Assembly: GCA_965153455.1 (NCBI GenBank)
Contig: OZ234494.1
Span: forward strand, 21,514,001 to 21,578,000
DNA: 64,000 nucleotides
Reading direction: 5' to 3'
Source of the DNA: Sphagnum compactum
Lineage: Eukaryota > Bryophyta > Sphagnopsida > Sphagnales
Part shown: positions 21,836 to 32,095 of the stretch, in pieces
Layout of the letters: each line of letters begins with the position of its first letter
How positions within the stretch are numbered: the stretch's first letter is position 1
Position numbers and translations under genes: made by a program
The notes under the pieces: model-generated
Told to the model about the DNA's origin: nothing
Seen by the model: only the letters and a program-made list of their open reading frames with translations
The model's database searches: none

Positions 21836-24516
21836 TCACTCACAAACTATGAGACCATAATCATCATCCCGAATGACAGTGACTCCCATTTGACTGCACC
21901 AGGTACCAATGGTGCGTGTAGATGAGTAATAATCTGCGCTAGGGGCAAAAAATAATGAAAAGATCTAAGTTCTGCAACAAAGTTCATTCTTAGCTTGCCC
22001 CTCTGCAAGCAAGCATCTAAGCCTCAGATGTAGAGACACCCACAATTCCATCCAAGTAGAGGAGTTGACTATGAATGTAAGACACTTACATGACTTGTGG
22101 AACACTTAGCACTGTTAAACCCTTAGCATCACAATGCAAGTCCACCACAACTAGGCACAAGCGTCCCAGCCCTAATGCCCCTATATCCATCAGCTTCCGC
22201 ACCCTGTTATGCCAACATCCAATTGTCATACCCTAGATTAACAGGCTACTTACAAACAGCAATTTCCTGATCTTATCCATGTCAATTGAGAACACTAAAC
22301 CTAAAAGAACATGGAAGTTTTATAGTGGTCAATGTGATTAACCCTTGAAGCCAGCCCCATTTTACACACAGTAATCACAAGACCAAGGCAAATGAAAAGT
22401 GTTGTGTCCCAAAAATACCAGGTCAACGACAGATGACAAAACCTGAGGAAACCCTCACCAGACCAGAATATGATGTGCAGAGAAACTCTTCAATTCACTC
22501 CCCATGAACTACTTCCAAACCAGATTGATTTCTCCCCTCAAAATGAGAAACTTCTTCATTATCATTGTCTAGTCCTTAAGAGTCAATGGACAGTTCACCA
22601 AGTAAACTAAAGTTTTGACCATAAGCTCCATGGAGCAAGGGTGACTCAGAACCTCTTCCCTGGTGTGACAACTCAACAATAAGTAATGCACCAAGGTAAT
22701 AAGCTAACAGATAGGGAAACTCAACCACAGAGAATCTGGATCCATAAAACCACAGGAAAAAAATCCAGAATACAATGAAAATCTGCAGCCTACAACCTTA
22801 TAAAATCAAAGAAGAAACCAGTTGGACAGACCTGTTTGGCGTTCCTGCAGCTATATTGACATTTTTTTCCAACAATGATATCTGTATACACAAGAAGTAA
22901 ATCACTCCCATCAATTTGTGCAAGACTTTTCAGTATCAAAACAAAAAGGTTGAATTCTAGTGTTATCATGTTGCATGTTCCTCCCATCCATTCAGCAGCA
23001 AATGTGAAAGAAACAGAGAGAGCTTTGACTGGTCAAGTGATGCCAATGCACCTGCTCCTCCAACTTAATGTGCTTTGCAAACAGCTTGGCAGGTTTACAC
23101 TTGCTTGTGAACATCTTCATTCCCCTGTCATCCCACACAATTTACCTCTGTCAAAGAGCCCTGTTTGCTTCTTCTAAAGCAGCTCTCAGATGCACAATCA
23201 CCACTCTGCTACACTGGAGACAAGAGTGATGGAGGCACACAGATGAGATGTGCCTAGGAGTGACAGGTGGAAACAAAGTGTGTCACATTCTCAAAATGGA
23301 GAATACTTTTGCACACCAAATTATGGTTTACATGACTCACCCCAGAAGCTCAAATAGCAATGAGATTGCAGAGAAATCTCCACAACAACAATTTGAAAGT
23401 AAAATGACAATGCCTCACCTAAGAAGCTCAACACAACGAATTGCCGAGCTGCAGAGGACCAGTATAACAGGGCTGCCAGGATCACCCGCGCTGGCATCCT
23501 CACAGAGAACCTCCCTCCAAGTAGGACCAAACAGGGGCTTCATATGTGTACCTAGCTTGTCCACACTATGATCACAATCTTCTGTGAGCTGAACAACACT
23601 GTCTTCTGTTCTGGGCCACACAACATAACAAAGTACAACTCAGGAAAATGCTGCCCAGTCAACACCACATCTACACCACCTTCTGCAACTCCCAAAGTTC
23701 CAGGTTTCAGAAAAAAGCATTGAAACAGGCACAGATACCCCTTGCTGTCGGAATTCAACCGTTTCAACCTTTTGACATTGAATCTTGAACAAATGACTCC
23801 AACAGATGGAACTATGTCAAATACAGCAAATTCAATCCACCATGCAGGATATGTGAACAGCCAGAAAGTAGCAGACAAAGGTACAGAGGTCATCATGCTT
23901 AATCCTGAATGGAAGAGAAAACACCATTATTTCCATGGCTGAGTATGTTGTCACAGCTACAGCCTCACCAGAGAAGGACACTCCTGGAACAGCTCTAAGT
24001 AGGGGTGACAAGCAAATCTTTCCACAGAGGACTCTGAAACCAAAGATTATGATTGTTGCAGATGGCTTGCCCTTGAATGCAGCGAACATGGTTTGAAAAG
24101 ACGACCACTTACAAACCTTCGGCATCATCAACCTGTCAACTAGGATTGTGGCTTCATCATTGCAGAAGAAAAATAGCAAACATAAAGCTGAATTTTCCAA
24201 TCTGGGCCTGAATCAGTGGAGAGATGGATCGGCTCAAACCTGTGATAGGATCCAGCTCAAGAGGAGAAAGTGCAGTCCCGAGGGCGGAGTGAAAAGAGGC
24301 CGTAAGCCATTTCGCCTGGTCCTTATTCGCGCACCACTGCACTCCGCTCTTCTCCGCTGCACGGCCTCCTAGGGTTTCTTGCTCATCCTTCTGCAAACCC
24401 TTCGCCTTCGCCTTCTTCTTCGTCAAAGGTCGTGTCAGAAACGGTTTTTTCCTACTCGAATTCGTCGCAGAAGAAACTCCACTGGCCCGTTTTCGCTTGC
24501 GCGCGACAGACGACAT
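21836..24516 (-). CDS. CMSS1: CMSS1/Cms1-like ribosome biogenesis protein
   Basis: Six exons on the minus strand with phase-consistent GT-AG introns: 24516-24240, 23605-23419, 23124-23052, 22881-22832, 22203-22090, 21938-21836 (267 residues, near the ~280 usual for the family). The start MSSVARKRKRA begins a Lys/Arg-rich nucleolar-type N-terminus. Family landmarks appear in order: LSPLELDPIT, LGTHMKPLFGPTWREVLCE, GSPVILVLCSSAIRCVELLR, CKPAKLFAKHIKLEEQ, NIAAGTPNR, then RKLMDIGALGLGRL and VDLHCDAKG. Cms1 belongs to the 90S pre-ribosome/small-subunit processing machinery and has a helicase-like fold (AxxLxxH and G-T-P motifs) without a full ATPase core. Exon 6 is the least certain: a CCCCTAG acceptor gives an open end DDDYGLIVCE, while another acceptor five bases downstream gives a less family-like tail. 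Telo-box motifs upstream fit a ribosome-biogenesis regulon. Confidence 0.88.
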
Positions 24517-24640
24517 TGTCACGACGAGAAAGAAAATCACACAAGGACAGAATCACGAACTGCAACAAACAAGCACGATCGCAAAACTTCCGTCGACCAA
24601 ATCGTCTTCACACAGATTGAAGAAGATGAAACTTGTTCTG

Positions 24641-24795
24641 GTTCTAGGGTTAGGGTTTTGCATTCTAGGGTTCTTCTTTTTCACAGAGATTGAAGCCACT
24701 TCTAGGGCTAGGGTTTAGGGTTCTAGGGTTCTTTCATTCATTTTCAGAGAGATTGAACCAGATGAAGCTGGTATTAAGATTAGGGTTTAGGGTTC
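24641..24795 (-). promoter_or_regulatory. cluster of telo-box elements upstream of CMSS1-like gene
   Basis: On the minus strand the sequence AAACCCTAA occurs exactly at 24658-24650 and 24788-24780, with AAACCCTA at 24716-24709 and several AACCCTAGA variants between. Telo boxes are enriched, from established knowledge, just upstream of plant ribosomal-protein and ribosome-biogenesis genes. They lie about 130-280 bp above the CMSS1-like start codon. A decayed internal telomere tract is an alternative, but the motifs are spaced and not a continuous array. Confidence 0.6.
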
Positions 24796-26030
24796 TTTAA
24801 AGACAATAGTTCATTAATGCATGCACAACAATGGAGCAGCCAAAACAAAGGTTCAAACTTCAGGTTGTCCTTAAACCATAAAACTTTGAAAAAATGCAAA
24901 TATTGTTGAGTAAATGAGATCTGAGGACATGGATGAAACCAAACAACAATTTCAAGAAAAAAATATTCCACACCTATAAATCAATATTCTTAACCTACAA
25001 TTGCACCAAATGAAGTTTATCATACAAATGGATGAAATCTAACCATATTTAATGAATTTAATATCTCTTTTATGTATTAATCAACGATGAAAGTGTAAAT
25101 GGATATGAATTGTACTTTGCATGATTTGATTTGCAACATGTCCATGGATGAAATTAAGCAGGCATATTCTAATTGACAAGATGAATTAAAATGAACTCTA
25201 CGGGAAAAAAATTGATGGTTAGATGAAATGTGTTTGTGGATGAAATTTATAAGTTTGCAAAACTTACAAACTAAATGCAATTGCCAAATATGGATGAAAT
25301 TGAATACATGATGATGGAAAGTACAATAAAGACAACATGCAATAACATGGATGAATTCAAGAACCCAAATGGAGTTAGTTGAAACCCTATGGTTGAAATT
25401 CAACAACACATGAATTTAACTACACTCATGGATGAAAACCATAGGGTTAATGATCAATTTCAACATTCAACCTAGATTAATCCTTGTAATCAATTTTCAT
25501 TCATATAATTAATTGCATTCATGTGTTATGTTTCAATATTGTTGTTCCTGTCAATGTTCATTTTATATTATTCTCATCATCTATGTTATCAATTTCATCC
25601 ATTTTTTAAATGTCACCTTAAAGTCATGGCTTTCATTTCTATGATGAAGTTGAACCATGTGGTTCAATTAACCCATGTAATCCAATTCATTAGTGTCATC
25701 AATCAATTAGTGATCATGTTCCATACATGTAATCAATGTCACATATGAATCATGAATTTTGTCCATAAAACCTTATAATTCCATGTCATCACTTTCATGC
25801 ATGTGGAAACTTGCATCCATACAAATTGAAGTGGTTTAATCAATATGCTCCAATCTCGTCCATGTGATGAGTTTCATTCATATGGTTCATTTTTGTTTCA
25901 ACATGTCATCATTTCAAATTTATCCATGGGATCAACATTACGTTGTAAGCATAATCTATGTCATCAATTTCATCCAATTTATGAATGTCATCCATGTGGT
26001 CAAGTTTTACAAATATAAATAATCTAATCA
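24796..26030. repeat. degenerate (ATGGATGAAATT) repeat field with strand switch
   Basis: From about 24.9 to 25.45 kb the motif GGATGAAA(T/A) recurs on the plus strand (near 25026, 25142, 25236, 25289, 25428). From about 25.58 to 26.0 kb the complement, TTTCATCCA or TCATCCAT, recurs instead (near 25590, 25965, 25987). The two halves are therefore in opposite orientation around about 25.5 kb. No gene is seen. Confidence 0.55.
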
Positions 26031-28166
26031 TGCCATGTAGTAGAACCATTTACATTGTTCAATATCCAATTGCAATTTCTTAGATGATTTCATATTACCA
26101 CATCCTTGTTTGATTAGTTTTCTTAATTATTTGGAGAATTTTTTTTCTCTCACTTTCCTAGAACCTAGAGAGGCCTTGGTAAGTAAAAGGGATTCATATT
26201 TTTTGAGTTGTTATGCCCACCTTCACCTTAAAATATGTATTAAAATTAAAGTTAATATAATGTTTTAAACATTTTAGTGTTAAATAGGGCCAAGTAGGTG
26301 GACATTGGAGAATTGTTAACTATAAAATTAAGAATATGTCTGGCCACAACAATAAAATGGCCTTTTCAAAACACTATTATGGGGAAAGCACAATTTTCAG
26401 ATAATGTGAAACTCATTTTGGGCCTCCAAATATGTATTTTCCTACCAAAAGTATTGGCCCATGTGATGACATTTAAATAGTAACTTTCATTTTATATTAT
26501 GAAATAATTTTATGTGTGGGAATGGGAGATGATTTAACATTGTATGTTGGATGTGATAATTAACACTGATAGATACCCAAATAAGCGCAGGGTGGATATG
26601 TTTTAAGACATCACTTCCATGTTGATAAGACTCATGAACCTAGTTCAACAATTTGCTGCAATTGTATAACATCGTAATTGAATCATGCTAAATGTTAAGG
26701 CTTAGTAATATACTTAGTCAACTTTTGGTATGTATTCCTTCACATGTTATTTAAAATTAATTGTAGAAAATAGGCAATAATCACTTGTAATAAACCAAAT
26801 GAAATTAATCGAATAATGTGCTACCTTTTCAAGTTTGATGGTAATGAAATTATTTTAAGAAATGTTGAAATAACTAAAAATTACTTATTTAAAATTTCAA
26901 TGTTTTTAAAAACTATTATTTTTGGATACTTAAAAGGTAATATTTCACTTGAATGACCTTAAATGGCCATTATCATCTAGGTTTAGTCATTAATATTGTT
27001 TGCTCAAGGTGTTTGTTCATTAGTAATAGGGTTGGAATGGGTTAATGGGTGGAGAAGGTGGACTACTTGGGTTGAAGAAGAGGCCTAAGGGGATGGCAAA
27101 CTAAGGCAACATGAAAGGGATTAGCCATGCCCAAATCCATGGTCCATGATTATTTCATTCTTGTAAACATCATGTGATGATTGTTTTGAACCTTTGGAAT
27201 AAAGTGAAAGTTGTAATTTGAAACTTGATTTTGACATACGTACATTTAAAATAAACTATGTGATGATTGTGCAAACGATTGTGTTAATTTGAATTGAAGG
27301 AGAAGTGGCAAAGTTGGGAACAACAAACTGCATTAAAGAGGATTTCAACATTGCCCATTGTGTTCATGATGTTTTTAGGTGTAAGCTATTGGAATTCAAC
27401 ATTGTAACATTCCCAAAAGTTGTTCATGGTCATTATTAAAACTATTAAATATTTTGGCATGATGAACATTGGAATCACCTTTGGAATACATATAAAATCC
27501 ATGACCTCATAATCAACCCAAATGGGAGTTTTGTTCATGGGTATTGATAGAACCATACATGGAATTTTAGAATCATTCCACTCTTCAGTGGTTATTGGAT
27601 CAAAATTTTGAGTTAATTCATTAGAAGTTTTATAAAACCACCACCTGATGTGACAAAAAGGAGCTTACCTTGAAAACCTTTTGTGGCATGCAAATGAAAT
27701 AGACATTGAATGTGTTTTTTTCGTCTTTTAAATTTGCAACAATTTTGTCATTCAAAAACTTAATGGATATGTGAATTTGGTTGTCAAACTAATGATTGCA
27801 CATGAATAATAAAAACGTTTGGTGTTTCCAAACAATCTTTGCAATGAATGTTTTGGCACAAAAATTGGTTACAAAGTTTTGCAATATTTGGTGGTTTTCA
27901 TTCTTTGACTAGCAAAAACCCAACACACCTAATGAAACTTACTACCAAAAGGACCTTGTTTTCAAGAACCATGCATGTTGGGGAAAGTTTTTTTGCCACA
28001 ATTTTTATGCTTAAAGGATTGTAACAATTGTCACCATCATTTTAGATTACCATTACACAAGGCATGTTTGATCTAAAAAATGCAACGTTGTGGAAGCAAT
28101 TAACACAATTACACTCCATGGATTTTTAAATTGTTCAAATTTACTACCTTGTTTACCTTGATCAAT
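26031..28166. other. gene-free AT-rich spacer
   Basis: Short frames only, high A+T, and no recognisable RNA gene or TE coding domain. Confidence 0.5.
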
Positions 28167-28370
28167 GAACATGTCCATTTTGACTAGAGGCCATGGATTG
28201 AATCACATGTGTATTTTTTGAGTAGTGAATTTGATTAAAATGACTTATTTGAATTATTAAATTAATTATTAAATTGAACACGTAATCAAATTGAACAAAA
28301 AATTGACCACCTTGGTCCAAATGACTAATGGGTTTTAGACAAATAAAACATCTCATCAACTTGAACATTG
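28167..28370. repeat. dispersed repeat, copy 1 (ACATGTCCA...GACTAGAGGCC)
   Basis: Begins with ACATGTCCATTTTGACTAG and ends near CAACTTGAACATT. A shorter diverged copy in the same orientation lies at 30355-30516, sharing the first ~25 bases, several 'aatcaaatt' blocks, 'aatgggtttta' and the terminal 'gaacatt'. No coding potential. Confidence 0.55.
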
Positions 28371-28980
28371 TATGAAAATTATTAAGCCAAACTAACTAAC
28401 TATTACTTAGGATAGGTAGATAGACTTAAGGAGGTGGCTACCTACCTACCTAGTTATGACACAGGTTATGTAAATAATTCAAGTATACGTACCTATCTAC
28501 CTATCTACTACCTACACTAGAAGAAAAACCTTTTTTTTAACCAAATAATTTTTTATTACAATTATGAATTTGTAAATATTTAAATAATTTAATACCGATC
28601 ACCAAATTAATCAACCTGCCTACTACCAATTTGGTGGACAATTGAATACAATCTTTGATTGGGGGGGCTGCTTCCAAAATATTTTTGGCATCAACTTACT
28701 TCCCAATTGGCATCTAGTTGAAAAGTCAACTTGGTGTTGTTACATCACCAAATGTCATGTTTCCCAAGTGACATGGCATCATCACGTCAAAAGTTTGATT
28801 ATTTTGATAATCCAATATTAATCTTGGATGAAATAATACCATGTTGGATGAAACATTATGCACAAATTTGGAACTTTGGTTAGAATGGTATGCACAAATT
28901 TGTAACTTAAGCCCAACTTTGGTACATGTGAAATTATATTTTCCAAATTTATCACAATTTCATTCAACCTAAATTAATTT
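28371..28980. other. gene-free spacer with CTAC-rich patch
   Basis: A small patch of 'ctacctacctac' simple repeat occurs near 28438-28515; otherwise AT-rich sequence without features. Confidence 0.4.
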
Positions 28981-29690
28981 TCAAGTCCCAAATGCTTGAA
29001 AAGAAAGTATAGGGGTAAATTTTGTTCAAATCAATTATTTTTTATACCATTGAAAAGGCCTCAAAGCATAGTAGATATTGAAAGTGACTTTTCATTTTTG
29101 ATTTGAAGCTATGAACTAAAAGTTATGGCAAAAAGAAAAACTAGGGATCAAATTTTCAACTCCCATTCCTCCTTGAAGCAACTTAATCCCTTTTTTTTTT
29201 ATAAATTTGATAGGTCCAACTATGTTCCCGGGGGGAGCAACTTCCCTTAAGGAACAACTTCATGAAGAGAAATGGGACAAGTTCCCAAATGTTTGAAAAG
29301 AAATTACAGGGGATAAACTTTATCCAAATCAAAAAAAAATTATAAAACCATTGGAAAGTTCTCAAAGTGTAGATATTGAATGATCTTGCATTTTCAATTT
29401 GAAGCTATGAATTAAAAGTTATGGGAAAAAGAAAAGTAGGAGTCAAATTTTCCAAGTCCCCCCAAGGAAAAGGGGATTAAGTTGCCTTGGGGAGCAAAGG
29501 GATGTGGAAATTTGACCTTTAGTTCTTCTTTTTGCAATATTTTTTTGTTCATAGCTTCAAATTAAAAATGCAAGCTCACTTTCCATATTTATGTTTTGAG
29601 AATTTCCAATGGTATAAAAAACATTTGATTTGGACAAAATTTCAATTATACCCATTATAATCTATTTTCAAACATTTGGAAACTTACTTT
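28981..29690. repeat. three related ~200-bp blocks, two direct and one inverted
   Basis: Block 1 (about 28981-29170) and block 2 (about 29277-29470) are direct copies: both run from 'cccaaatg(c/t)ttgaaaag' through 'ataccattg(g)aaa' and 'tttgaagctatgaa(c/t)taaaagttatgg'. Block 3 (about 29495-29690) is the same sequence inverted, with 'ttcatagcttcaaatt' and 'caatggtataaaa'. Blocks 2 and 3 could form a ~190-bp imperfect hairpin with a short loop, as in foldback elements or MITE pairs. Confidence 0.75.
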
Positions 29691-30354
29691 TGGGGCAAAT
29701 TAGTTCCCTTCTTCCAAAGGGAAGTTGTTCCCTTCCCCGCATATGTTACCTTGGTCTAGGTTTACACATAGTTTATGTGCCACATGGTATGGTCTAGGTG
29801 GGGCTTTAACTTAGGTTGGGGCCTAACCTAGGTGTGGCTTAAATTTAAACTAGTTTAGACTAATTACCACATGGCATGGCCAAAGTCTAAAAGTAGCCTA
29901 GGTGTCGCATAAGTTATGTTAGTAAAATGCTAATAATAGGTAGTAAATTAGTTTAATAAATATTAGGTTGGTTAGATAATTATTAATATATAGCAAGTAC
30001 GTAATAATTATGACCAAGTTGTAACTAACTAATTTATCTAACTTAAGCCAAATATATTACCTAGGCTAGGTAGACTAATTGGTAGTTATTAAAAAGCTTT
30101 AATAGCTTAAGTAACTTAGGCTAGTTGATATATCACTTAGCTGATAGACTATTTAGTTGACCTTAAAAGTTAAACCCAAAATGAAATATGATTTTTTAAA
30201 CTAATTAACATATGGCCTAAGTTTTAGTTTGACTTAAGGGTCACATAGGGAATTGGGACTTAGCCTAATTCATGCCACATATCTTAACCTACACTATTAC
30301 AAAACATGGTCTTTCAAACAGTTCTAGTTGACTAACTAGTCTTTTTTTATTAAT
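29691..30354. other. gene-free AT-rich spacer
   Basis: Short recurring phrases 'gccacatggcat' and 'cctaggtg' relate this stretch to 31.7-31.9 kb and to the 35-bp repeat at 50.2 kb. No gene is seen. Confidence 0.4.
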
Positions 30355-30516
30355 GGACATGTCCATCTTGACTAGAGGCCCAAAACATGTTTTTTTTGAC
30401 TAATCAAATTGATTAGATTAATTTATTTGACCAATACATCTAGTCAAGTTAGACAACCCTAATCAAAATGGCCAATGGGTTTTAATCAAATGGGACATCT
30501 AATCAAATTGAACATT
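30355..30516. repeat. dispersed repeat, copy 2 (see 28167)
   Basis: GACATGTCCATCTTGACTAG at the left end and AAATTGAACATT at the right match the repeat at 28167-28370 with internal deletions. Confidence 0.55.
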
Positions 30517-30589
30517 AAAAAAAACACCATTAGTCAAAATGACCAATGTTCTCTAATCGAATGGGACATCTTATGCCTAGTACATACTT

Positions 30590-31175
30590 AACTCCTACTC
30601 CAATTTATAACCTTACAACCTACCTACATACCTACCTACCAACCCACCCACCTATCTAGATGTAATACTTACCTACCTACCCACCCGCCCACCTACTTAC
30701 ATACTACTTACCTACCTACTTACACGCCTATCCACCCACCTATAACCTATTTATGTATTAACTACCTAACTACCTACCCATTCACCCACCCACCCCGTAC
30801 TTAAATGTACTACCTACCTACCTATTACCCACCTATAACCTACCTACATATTAATTACCTACCTACCCACCCACCCACTTACTACTAACCTACTTGTCCA
30901 TCCACCTATGACCTACCTACATATCTACCCACCCACCTACCTAAATGGAAGACCTACCTACCCAGCCACCCACTTACCTACCTACCTTACTACCCACCTA
31001 CCTACATGGATGTATTACCTACTTACCTACACACACCTACTTACATAAATGTACTACCTACTTACATACCCACGCACCCACTTGCCTATCTACTTACCCA
31101 CCCACCCACCTATTTACCTACTCACCCACTACCTACCTACCCACCCATCCACCCACCTATTTCCTTTAACCTACC
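30590..31175. repeat. degenerate (CCTA)/(CCCA) simple-repeat field
   Basis: Almost 600 bases consist of CCTA, CCCA and TTAC tetranucleotides with interruptions. Frames through it read as Tyr-Leu-Pro-Thr runs and are translation artefacts of the repeat. Smaller patches of the same repeat recur at 31415-31500 and 28438-28515. Confidence 0.9.
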
Positions 31176-31570
31176 TACCTTCATACCTCATAATCTTGGA
31201 GCGAAATGTCAAAATAAACATGTGAAATATAAAACATTGACAAAAGTTGAACACCTTTTGATGGTGTAGTCCATTGGTTGGTTTATCATTGGGGAGGTCA
31301 AGGGTTTAATTCCTAACATTATAGCTTGTGTACATGCTTAAGGGGCTAAGGTAGGTAAGGTAGGCTAAGTAGGATATATTAGGTTAAGTTAATGTAGGTC
31401 AACTAGGATAGGGTAGGCTACCACCTACCTACCTACCTTTTTATGACCTACCTACTTGCCTACCTGCTTATTTATGACCTACCTACCTACCCACCTACCA
31501 TAATTTTTTTCATACATGCAAAAATTTGACCAATCAAAAATAACCAGTCAAATGGTCCATACTCTGCTAG
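31176..31570 (+). repeat. tRNA-headed dispersed repeat, copy A
   Basis: Matches 58110-58500 over roughly 390 bp in the same order: 'aataaacatgtgaaat', 'ggtgta', 'ttatcattg', 'aggt', 'gaattcct/taattcct', 'gtaggtta', 'tttttatgacct' and 'agtcaaatggtccat'. GGTGTAGTCCATTGG (31263) and AGGGTTTAATTCC (31301) resemble A and B boxes of a tRNA promoter, suggesting a SINE-like origin. Confidence 0.55.
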
Positions 31571-32044
31571 TAAAAAAAACCACCCCAATCACAATGGACA
31601 TGTCAAAATTGATTTGTCCAAAATGATGGAGTGGTCTTTTTTACGCTTGTTCAAATTGGGTAATTTTTTACTAAATTTGCCAATAAAAAAATACCATGTT
31701 TTCTAGTAGTGCTAGGTGGCCTATATCTAGGCCTAACTAGGTGCCACAAGGCCTAACTTAACCTTATATTGAAATGGTTTAGTGTAGGTGCCATGTGGCA
31801 TAACCTAGGTTGGATGGCCAATGTTTAAGTGCCACATGATTTAGCTTAGCCCTATGTCAAAATGCTTTTTAATTACAAAAAATATTTTTCAATTGGGTTT
31901 GTCATTCTGAACTAAAAATCATAGTTGAAGACAAGTTGAAAACTTGGTTGCCAATGTGGGGTTTTTCTTTTAGTGCGAATTAGGCTAAGTAGGTACTTTA
32001 GGTCTATATACCTACCTATGTCTACTTACTTACTTCCACTACGC
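31571..32044. other. gene-free spacer
   Basis: AT-rich, with 'gccacatg' and 'cctaggt' phrases also found near 29.8 and 50.2 kb. No coding sequence. Confidence 0.4.
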
Positions 32045-32095
32045 ATTCCACCCAACATTGATTATGAGCCCTTCCCATTCAATGTTGGGTGGAAT
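32045..32095. repeat. perfect 17-bp inverted repeat
   Basis: ATTCCACCCAACATTGA at 32045-32061 is followed, after a 17-nt loop, by its exact complement at 32079-32095. It would form a stable hairpin in either strand. It could be the core of a small foldback element; no transcript features are seen. Confidence 0.85.

Noticed and set aside
24641-24795. Interstitial telomere tract
   Set aside because: The TTTAGGG-type motifs are separated and irregular and lie in the promoter position of a ribosome-biogenesis gene, so telo boxes are the better reading.
30945-31269. Tyr-Leu-Pro-Thr-rich frames
   Set aside because: They are translations of the CCTA/CCCA simple repeat.
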